Assembly: GCA_028689735.1 (NCBI GenBank)
Contig: JAQVCP010000034.1
Location: forward strand, 1-33,180
DNA: 33,180 nucleotides
Direction of reading: 5' to 3'
DNA from: Hespellia sp.
GTDB lineage: Bacteria; Bacillota; Clostridia; Lachnospirales; Lachnospiraceae
Position 1 is the stretch's first letter, and every line of letters begins with the position of its first letter. Shown in pieces: positions 1-7,538 of the stretch. The translations under genes and the position numbers were made by a program. Below the pieces are notes generated by a model, which saw only the letters and a program-made list of their open reading frames with translations, was not told the DNA's origin and ran no database searches.

Positions 1-394
1 TATTTAGTAATACATCGCTGGCAGGTACTACCTGTCAGCAAACCAGAAAGAATTATTGACACAAATTTAAGTAATATCTTGTCAGTACAAAAGAGCAAGA
101 TTGTGACAAGCGAGCAGGTCAGTAACATCTTGATCTATTTATATCCTCAAAACTTGTTTTAAATAAAATATTTTATTATATCACTTGATTTCAAATTGTC
201 AACTGGAAAATGCTTGCGATTGTTGACTTTTTTAAAATGCGGCGGTAAACTTATATTATGTATACTTGTATTTATTCGGATTTATTTAGAAGGTTATCAG
301 CAAATATGAAGTTTATGATAAAAATAAATATGGATGGAAAACCTGCATAGAACGACACCAATCCGAAATGGGAGAAGGATAGAGAGGCAACTAT
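1..394. other. Leader region upstream of kinase operon, with hairpin and repeats
   Basis: No convincing gene lies in these 394 bases. A 10-bp hairpin (17-26 with 30-39, one G-U pair, 3-base loop) has no T-tract. A 12-base direct repeat occurs at 70-81 and 121-132 (11 of 12 identical, agta-a-t/c-atcttg). An inverted repeat CTTGTCA/TGACAAG lies at 78-84 and 104-110. A weak promoter, TTGACT at 223-228 with 17 bases to TAAACT, could serve the kinase operon. A 14-codon ATG frame at 306-350 lacks a good ribosome site, so I do not call it. The repeats may be regulator sites; that is inference. Confidence 0.35.
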
Positions 395-3300
395 ATGGAT
401 ACGAAATTAACGATGCTCATTGTCGATGACATTGAGGCAAATAGAGCGACCATGGCAGAGGCTTTTTCTGATGAATATAGAATTTTATATGCCGAGAACG
501 GAAAAGAGGCTATCGATGTCATCCAAAAGCACGGCAAGGATATATCCATCATTTTGCTTGATATGATCATGCCTGTCATGAATGGAATGGAAGTGCTTAG
601 ATGGATAAAAAATAGTGTATATAGCGCTACTCCAGTCATTGCCTTAACTGCAGATGAAAGCTATCAGCTGGAAGCGTTGGAAAACGGAGCGGTGGATTTC
701 ATTCCAAAGCCAGCTGACGAACGAGTGATAAACGCTCGCATTAAAAATGTACGTGACCATTTTGCGCTGGAAGAGGAACGAAAGATCAATAAATCACTGG
801 AAAAATCCAAGTTGGAAATGGATAACCTGATTAACAGCATTCCAGGAGGCATTGCAATTTATCGCCTGTCCGATCATTTTGAAACTCTGTATTTTTCTGA
901 TGGCTTAGCAGCTTTAAGCGGATACACCAGAGAAGAGTATGAAGCATATATTAAGGGAGATGCTTCCCGAATGATATATGAGAAAGACCGCGCTCGTGTA
1001 TTGGCGATTGCAGAAGATGATTTCAAAAGAGGTGCGCCCATTGATGTTGCCTATCGTATTTGCCTGAAAAACGGTGGACTTGTCTGGGTGAATTTAAATG
1101 CTGTTTTGATAGAGACCGATGATGAGGGAGTCCTTGTTCATGCGGTCTATCAGAAATCCCCTAAAATGGCACAGTTGTATGCCAATCTGGTGAATGAATC
1201 TCAGAGTGCAATCTACGTCAGTGACACGGTGAATTATGATTTGCTGTACATTAATCAAAGCGGTCTTGATCTGATTGGAATGAGTCGTGTCTCTAGCACA
1301 GGGAAAAAGTGCTACGAGGTCTTGTTCCAACAGAAGGGTCCCTGCAAATTCTGCAAAATTCATTCTATGAACCATGATCAATTTATGGAAAGAGATTTTC
1401 CTCATCCGATTAACGACAGCATTTTTCATCTGAGAGGAAAACTGATAGATTGGAATGGAATTGAGGCACATGTTGAGTACATTGAGGACGTGACGCAAAG
1501 CAGAAAAAACGAGCAGGAAAACAAGGAACTGATGAAAAAGGAAGAGGAGACACTCAATAACTATCGCACCTTAGTCAACACCGTTCCCGGCGGGATTGCG
1601 CTGTACGAAGTGGACGGTAATAAGATAGAAACACAGTTTTACAGCGATGGATTATGCGAATTATTAGGCTATTCGAGAGAAGAACGAGAAGTGATTTTTC
1701 GTAATGATGCCATGGCACTGACTTATAAAGAGGATATTCCGTTACTGAAGGAGACCATAAAAAGCGCGGTCGAAAATCACTCAAATGTTGAGTTGACCTA
1801 TCGCATTAACACAAAATCCGGAAAGCCCCGCTGGGTCAACCTTCGCAGTACATATTTAAACAGTGAATGTGGAAAGTCAACCTTTCATGCCGTATTTACC
1901 GATGTGGATAAAATTAAAAACATTGAAGAAGCAGAGAAAGAACAGCAATTGCGTTATCAGGTGGCAATCAAAAGCTCTGGAATCAATGTCTGGGAATATA
2001 ATATTCAAGCCGACATTTTAATGGTGGTATCAAATTCCTCTCGAATCAAACAGAATTGTTTTACGATTCAAAATTATGTTATGTCAACGGTACAGAATGG
2101 ATATGTGAGAGAAGACAGCCTTAATGCCTTTTACAGTATTTTTGAACGGCTGAAAAACGGCGAAAAAGAAGTAAGTGAAGATATCTGGTATAAGACCACA
2201 GATGAGGCAGGCTGGTGGTGCGAGCACGTCATTTATACGACGATATTTGATGAAAAAGGGATACCGGTCAAGGCATTTGGTGCCGGCAGGGATGTGACCC
2301 GCGAAAAAGAAGCAATCAAGAAATTTAATGAAGAAATGTCTTACCGGGATGCTATGCAGGAAGCCAATATTGATTCCCTGAAAATCAATCTGACGCAAAA
2401 TACGATTATCGAAGGGGATAGCCCGTTTGGTGTGTTGGGTGAATTGATAGACAGCAATAATGCTGACTTGTACTTTTCTAAAACCGCGGACTACATTTGC
2501 GGTGAAAAGAACAAAGAGGAGTATAGAGCTCTTTTTAATCGCCAATCTTTACTTAGTTGTTATAGCCGGGGGGATTATTCTGTTTCCATGGAGTTTACCC
2601 GGGTTTTTGATACCAATAAAATTTACTGGATCAAATATAAGGTCCATCTGATGAAAAATCCCGAAACAAAAGAGGTGATTGCTTTTGTTGTGGCTAGTGA
2701 TACTACGGATGAAAACGTGATGAAATCCATCATGGAGACCATCACCAGAACGGATTACGACTTTTTTGTTGTAGTGGATGGAACAACCGATAGAGCGGTT
2801 GATTATACGCTCAACTGGGGGGGAAAACTTTTTACAGAGAATCAACCCTTTCAGAAACGAAACGAAATGCTGGTGCGACAGGTTGTTTGTGAAGAGGATG
2901 TTGAGCGGGTTGTTGAAGAATGCCGTATTTCCCGCGTCCTCGAAAATATTGCAAACGGCAATGTACACAAATTTGATTTTAATATGCGGGATGAAAATGG
3001 CAGGATTCGCCGCAAACAGGTGCAGCTCACATTGATTAATTGGGAAAGAAAAGCATATCTGATGACGAGAATTGATGTAACTGGTGTATACGAGGAGCAA
3101 ATACGGCATCAAAAAGAACTGGAACAGGCACTGATTTCAGCAAAACAGGCAAACCTTGCAAAATCGGACTTTTTAGCCCGCATGAGCCACGATATCCGCA
3201 CGCCTATGAATGCGATTATTGGCATGACCGAACTTGCCAGGGATGAAAATGACTCGCCTAAGAGGGAGGAGTATCTAAAGAATATTGATTCCTCCAGTCA

Positions 3301-4321
3301 TTTTTTGCTGGGTCTGATCAATGATATTCTTGACCTGAGTAAAATTGAAAGTGGTAAAATCAAGCTGCTTGAGGAACCGTTTACCATGGAAGAATTTAAA
3401 CGCAATATAAAAACAGTCATTCTCCCGTTAATGAAGGCAAAGCACATTGATTTTGCTATGAATTTCACCTGCAATGTTAACTGCATTCTGGTGGATAAAC
3501 TGCGTTTTACTCAGATTTGTTTTAATTTGCTCTCCAACGCCGTCAAGTTCACACCAGAAGGCGGGCGCATTGAATTTTCCTTTGATCATATTCCAGACCG
3601 TGATGGTAAATACGGGATGAAGTACACCGTTCGTGACAATGGTATTGGCATGAGTACAGAGTTTCAAAAGCACCTTTTTGAGCCATTTTCACAAGAAAAT
3701 AGAGAAACGAATTTGACCGAGCCAGGTACCGGACTTGGACTTGCCATTGTAAAAAAACTGGTGGAAGCAATGGGCGGAACAATCGGGGTAACCAGTGCGA
3801 TTGGAGAGGGGACGGAATTTGTGGTGGAGTTTCATGTTTTCGCCGTAGAGGCAGATGCGGAGAAAGAAAAGTTATCTGGCTTCCCGGATGTGGATATTTC
3901 TGGAACACGTATTCTTTTGGTGGAAGATAATCATATGAATGTTGTGGTTGCAAAGCACCTTCTTGAGCGAAAGGGCTGCAAAGTTGAAGTGGCTGTGAAT
4001 GGAGAACGAGCAGTACAACAGTTTTCAAAGAACACAGAATTCTTCTATGATGCAATCCTGATGGATGTGCGAATGCCCGTCATGGGAGGAATTGAGGCAA
4101 CGGAACAAATCCGTTCTTTCCAGCGAGCTGACGCAAAATCAATCCCTATCATTGCAATGACAGCAGATGCTTTCGTGGGGGATCAGGACAAAACAAAAAA
4201 AGCGGGTATGAACGCACATTTGTCCAAACCGATTGACCCGAAGCTGCTGTATCACACACTTTATTCATTTATTTATAAGAACAATGGGGTTAAAAAGGAG
4301 AATGTGCGAAATGATAGATAA
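395..4321 (+). CDS. Cytoplasmic hybrid sensor histidine kinase, REC-PAS(n)-HisKA-HATPase-REC
   Basis: A 1308-aa phosphorelay sensor without signal peptide or membrane segment, so it should sense cytoplasmic signals. Order: N-terminal receiver (about 5-125; acidic pair D11/D12, phosphoacceptor D56, K105), several PAS domains (about 140-905), HisKA with H932 in MSHDIRTPMN, HATPase with N-box N1048 and GTGLGLA near 1111, and C-terminal receiver with D1224 in MDVRMP. PAS units near 145 and 394 share a PGGIA-Y signature and look like internal duplicates. A PAS unit near 270-375 carries C306, C317 and C320. GAGAGG at 382-387 sits 7 bases before the ATG. The 3' end overlaps the next kinase by 11 bases. 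No DNA-binding or Hpt domain is visible. The ligand is unknown. Confidence 0.92.
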   Translation: MDTKLTMLIVDDIEANRATMAEAFSDEYRILYAENGKEAIDVIQKHGKDISIILLDMIMPVMNGMEVLRWIKNSVYSATPVIALTADESYQLEALENGAVDFIPKPADERVINARIKNVRDHFALEEERKINKSLEKSKLEMDNLINSIPGGIAIYRLSDHFETLYFSDGLAALSGYTREEYEAYIKGDASRMIYEKDRARVLAIAEDDFKRGAPIDVAYRICLKNGGLVWVNLNAVLIETDDEGVLVHAVYQKSPKMAQLYANLVNESQSAIYVSDTVNYDLLYINQSGLDLIGMSRVSSTGKKCYEVLFQQKGPCKFCKIHSMNHDQFMERDFPHPINDSIFHLRGKLIDWNGIEAHVEYIEDVTQSRKNEQENKELMKKEEETLNNYRTLVNTVPGGIALYEVDGNKIETQFYSDGLCELLGYSREEREVIFRNDAMALTYKEDIPLLKETIKSAVENHSNVELTYRINTKSGKPRWVNLRSTYLNSECGKSTFHAVFTDVDKIKNIEEAEKEQQLRYQVAIKSSGINVWEYNIQADILMVVSNSSRIKQNCFTIQNYVMSTVQNGYVREDSLNAFYSIFERLKNGEKEVSEDIWYKTTDEAGWWCEHVIYTTIFDEKGIPVKAFGAGRDVTREKEAIKKFNEEMSYRDAMQEANIDSLKINLTQNTIIEGDSPFGVLGELIDSNNADLYFSKTADYICGEKNKEEYRALFNRQSLLSCYSRGDYSVSMEFTRVFDTNKIYWIKYKVHLMKNPETKEVIAFVVASDTTDENVMKSIMETITRTDYDFFVVVDGTTDRAVDYTLNWGGKLFTENQPFQKRNEMLVRQVVCEEDVERVVEECRISRVLENIANGNVHKFDFNMRDENGRIRRKQVQLTLINWERKAYLMTRIDVTGVYEEQIRHQKELEQALISAKQANLAKSDFLARMSHDIRTPMNAIIGMTELARDENDSPKREEYLKNIDSSSHFLLGLINDILDLSKIESGKIKLLEEPFTMEEFKRNIKTVILPLMKAKHIDFAMNFTCNVNCILVDKLRFTQICFNLLSNAVKFTPEGGRIEFSFDHIPDRDGKYGMKYTVRDNGIGMSTEFQKHLFEPFSQENRETNLTEPGTGLGLAIVKKLVEAMGGTIGVTSAIGEGTEFVVEFHVFAVEADAEKEKLSGFPDVDISGTRILLVEDNHMNVVVAKHLLERKGCKVEVAVNGERAVQQFSKNTEFFYDAILMDVRMPVMGGIEATEQIRSFQRADAKSIPIIAMTADAFVGDQDKTKKAGMNAHLSKPIDPKLLYHTLYSFIYKNNGVKKENVRNDR

Positions 4322-7300
4322 ACAATCTGAAAATACAAATGCATTCAATGAAAATGAATTCATGCACGAACTGGAACTGTATCGTGCTTCCCAGCTCGGC
4401 GGCGTTTTTACGGTTGTAGTAGATGAATATTTCACTCTGCTTTATGGAAATGACAAATATTATCGTATGCATGAATACACCCCGGAAAGTATGGCGGAAC
4501 GCAATCACAATCATTGTAGTGAATATGTGTATCCCGAAGATCTGCCGGGGGTGATGCAAACTGTCAACGATACGCTGGCTGCTGGTCGTGACTATGCGGA
4601 ATGGGTGATGCGTGTCATCACTGGCAATGGAAATATCCGCTATATTCTTTGCAGCGGCCTTTTCACAGTCGCCGACGGCAAAACAATCATGAATGGCGTG
4701 GTCATGGATATTACCAGGCAGAAGGAAACAGAAGAAGCGCTGCGCATCAGTGAGGAAAAATTTCGCATGGCCACCGAAAACTCGGATGTGTCCTTTTGGT
4801 CCTATAATTTCAGAACCAAAGAAATCACTCAGACAAAGGCTTCAAGAATGCGTCACGGACATGACGAGGTGGTGCCTAATGTTCCGGATAGTGTAATGGA
4901 GTCCGGATTTATCCGTCCGGATTCTATAAAAGATTTCATGGAAATGTACAAAAAACTGGAGCAAGGTGCGAAAACGTGCTCTGCGGATATTTGGTTTCAT
5001 ACTCCGGATGAAAAGGGATGGTGGTGCGAGCACATTGATTATACCAATGTTTTTGGGAAAGATGGAAAGCCTGTAACCGCCTACGCAGTGGGCAAGGATG
5101 TAACAGCGGTCAAACTGGCGGAGCAGCGGTATAATGAAGAAATGGAATACTCAAAAGCAATCCAGCACAAAAATCTGCTTGCAAAGGCTCGTTCCAATAT
5201 GACCCAGAATATTGTTGAATCCTCTATTGCCCAAGACGATGTACGTGTGCTGGCAGAGGGGGGCTCATACACCGCTGGAACAGAACAGCTGGCAAAAACA
5301 GCACTTACTGAGGCGCAGCAAGAGCAGATGCAATATATGCTAAGCCGCGACCGTGTCCTAAAGGCATTTGAAAATGGCGAAACACAGTATTCGTTTGATT
5401 ATCAGCGCAAAGTTCAGGATGGAACTATCATTTGGGTCAACACCACGGTGAAATCCTATCAAAATCAGCAGACAAAGGATATCATGTCCTTTATGTATAC
5501 CTACGACATCAATGAAGAAAAAATACAGGACGGTATGATCCGGGCAGTTTCCGAAATTGAGCATGACTATGTTGCGTACGTGGATTTGAAAAAAAACACA
5601 TACAAAATGTATCTCGGAAAGAAAGGGAACGGTCCCATGCCCCCGGAGTACAGTGATGATTATGTGGATTCCCTCGTACGGATTAACCGCGAAATTGTAG
5701 TTCCCGAGGATGTGGAGCGCGTAATCCACGATATGATGCCGGAAGCAATCAAAAACAATCTGAAAGATAAAGCGGTATATTCTATCGTTTGCGGGATAAA
5801 ACACACCGATGGCAGCATCCGCCAAAAGAGAATACAGTACGCCTATTTAGATGAGCCAAGCGAGCAAATTGTCGTAACGCGCAGCGACGTCACAGATTTG
5901 TTCAATCAGCAAAAGCAGCAGCACGATATGCTGCAGACGGCACTCCTGGCCGCTGAGCAGGCAAACAGTGCAAAGAGTGACTTCTTATCACGCATGAGTC
6001 ATGAAATCCGCACACCGATGAATGCAATCATCGGCATGTCCACAATCGCAGCACAGTCTATTGGAGATGATGCGCAAGTGGCGGATTGTATTAGCAAAAT
6101 TGGGATTTCCTCTCGTTTTTTGCTCTCGCTTATTAACGATATATTGGATATGAGTCGAATCGAAAGTGGTAAGGTACTGCTTAGAAAGGAAAAGATTCCG
6201 TTTGAAGAGTTTCTGAATGGAATCAACTCTATTTGCTATAACCAGGCCGATGCTAAGAGCATTGATTATGAAAATATTGTGGACTCCAGTGTTGAAGATT
6301 ATTATATTGGAGATGCGATGAAACTCCAACAAGTTATTATCAACATTCTTTCCAATGCCATCAAGTTTACTCCTGAGAACGGGAAGGTTTCTATCAGTGT
6401 TCGCCAGATAAAACGAGAGAAGAATGATGCTGTGCTGCGTTTTGTAATCAATGACACAGGTTGTGGTATCGCAGAGCAGTATATCCCTCATTTGTTTGAA
6501 CCATTCTCGCAGGAGCACTCTGGAACTACTGCAATGTATGGCGGCACAGGGCTCGGTCTTGCAATCTGTAAAAACCTTGTTTCTATGATGGATGGCAAAA
6601 TTGCTGTGCGCAGCATCAAAAATGTTGGATCAGAGTTTACTGTGGATGTGAAACTCGGCATTACAGAAGAAAACAAGACGAGATACGCCAAGAAGCAGCA
6701 CCACAATTTTTCAGAGCTGAAAGCACTTGTGGTGGATGACGATGTCATTGTCTGCGAGCAGGCGGTAATTACCCTGAAGGAAATCGGTGTGAAGTCCGAA
6801 TGGGTCGACAGCGGCAAGAAAGCGGTAGTCCGGGTAAAAGATAAATGGGACAAAAAAGAATACTATGACCTTGTGTTGATTGACTGGAAAATGCCCGAGA
6901 TGGATGGCATTGAGACAGCAAGACAGATTCGGAAAATTGTGGGCCCTGACGTTACCATTATCATTATGACGGCTTATGATTGGGCGGCAATTGAACATGA
7001 TGCAAAGCTGGCAGGTGTAAACCTGCTGATGAGTAAGCCTATGTTTAAATCTTCGCTTATTTCCGCATTTGAAAAGGCATTCCACGAAAAGCAGGATGAA
7101 GTGGAAACCATTATAAAGGATCATTTTAACTTTCAGGGGAAACGAATTCTCCTGGTTGAAGATCACCCCATGAATGTGGAGGTTGCCAGAAAGCTTCTGG
7201 AACGCAAGGGCTTCTTAGTGGAACATGCGGAAAACGGGGTGCGTGCAGTGGAAATGTATGCAAAAACACCTCCTGGATATTATGACGCGATTCTGATGGA

Positions 7301-7538
7301 TATACGTATGCCCCAAATGGACGGCTTACAGGCAGCAAATGCAATCCGCCACATGAGTAAAGGAACTTCTAAAATCATTCCGATTATTGCAATGACGGCC
7401 AATGCATTTGATGACGATATTCAAAAGTCAAAGGCGGCAGGAATGAATGCCCATCTTGCCAAGCCGATTGAACCAAAGCAAATGTTCCAAACCCTGTACG
7501 ATTCTATTTATGGGAGAAGAGGTGGAAATGATGACTAG
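4311..7538 (+). CDS. Cytoplasmic hybrid sensor histidine kinase, PAS(n)-HisKA-HATPase-REC-REC
   Basis: A 1075-aa hybrid kinase. PAS-type sensor units fill about residues 15-545, then HisKA with H564 in MSHEIRTPMN, HATPase (about 665-780), a first receiver with D858 in IDWKMPEMDG and a second receiver with D997 in MDIRMPQMDG. No signal peptide or membrane helix is visible. The start at 4311 is chosen because AAAAAGGAG ends at 4300, ten bases upstream. The in-frame ATG at 4302 would leave a one-base spacer, and an upstream ATG at 4233 lies deep in the preceding gene. The PAS unit around W237-W238-C239 closely resembles one in the upstream kinase (607-609), pointing to tandem paralogy. The last bases overlap the next gene, so the three kinases are probably translationally coupled. 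Confidence 0.9.
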   Translation: MIDKQSENTNAFNENEFMHELELYRASQLGGVFTVVVDEYFTLLYGNDKYYRMHEYTPESMAERNHNHCSEYVYPEDLPGVMQTVNDTLAAGRDYAEWVMRVITGNGNIRYILCSGLFTVADGKTIMNGVVMDITRQKETEEALRISEEKFRMATENSDVSFWSYNFRTKEITQTKASRMRHGHDEVVPNVPDSVMESGFIRPDSIKDFMEMYKKLEQGAKTCSADIWFHTPDEKGWWCEHIDYTNVFGKDGKPVTAYAVGKDVTAVKLAEQRYNEEMEYSKAIQHKNLLAKARSNMTQNIVESSIAQDDVRVLAEGGSYTAGTEQLAKTALTEAQQEQMQYMLSRDRVLKAFENGETQYSFDYQRKVQDGTIIWVNTTVKSYQNQQTKDIMSFMYTYDINEEKIQDGMIRAVSEIEHDYVAYVDLKKNTYKMYLGKKGNGPMPPEYSDDYVDSLVRINREIVVPEDVERVIHDMMPEAIKNNLKDKAVYSIVCGIKHTDGSIRQKRIQYAYLDEPSEQIVVTRSDVTDLFNQQKQQHDMLQTALLAAEQANSAKSDFLSRMSHEIRTPMNAIIGMSTIAAQSIGDDAQVADCISKIGISSRFLLSLINDILDMSRIESGKVLLRKEKIPFEEFLNGINSICYNQADAKSIDYENIVDSSVEDYYIGDAMKLQQVIINILSNAIKFTPENGKVSISVRQIKREKNDAVLRFVINDTGCGIAEQYIPHLFEPFSQEHSGTTAMYGGTGLGLAICKNLVSMMDGKIAVRSIKNVGSEFTVDVKLGITEENKTRYAKKQHHNFSELKALVVDDDVIVCEQAVITLKEIGVKSEWVDSGKKAVVRVKDKWDKKEYYDLVLIDWKMPEMDGIETARQIRKIVGPDVTIIIMTAYDWAAIEHDAKLAGVNLLMSKPMFKSSLISAFEKAFHEKQDEVETIIKDHFNFQGKRILLVEDHPMNVEVARKLLERKGFLVEHAENGVRAVEMYAKTPPGYYDAILMDIRMPQMDGLQAANAIRHMSKGTSKIIPIIAMTANAFDDDIQKSKAAGMNAHLAKPIEPKQMFQTLYDSIYGRRGGNDD

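Noticed and set aside
306-350. 14-codon ATG frame in the leader of the first kinase
   Set aside because: The nearest purine run (AGAAGG at 288-293) is 12 bases away, so there is no convincing ribosome site.
2549-3112. Long antisense frames within the kinases
   Set aside because: No motifs or ribosome sites; they oppose clearly functional PAS and kinase domains.
4233-4310. Upstream in-frame ATG start for the second kinase
   Set aside because: It lies inside the conserved receiver end of the first kinase and has no ribosome site; 4311 has one at proper distance.
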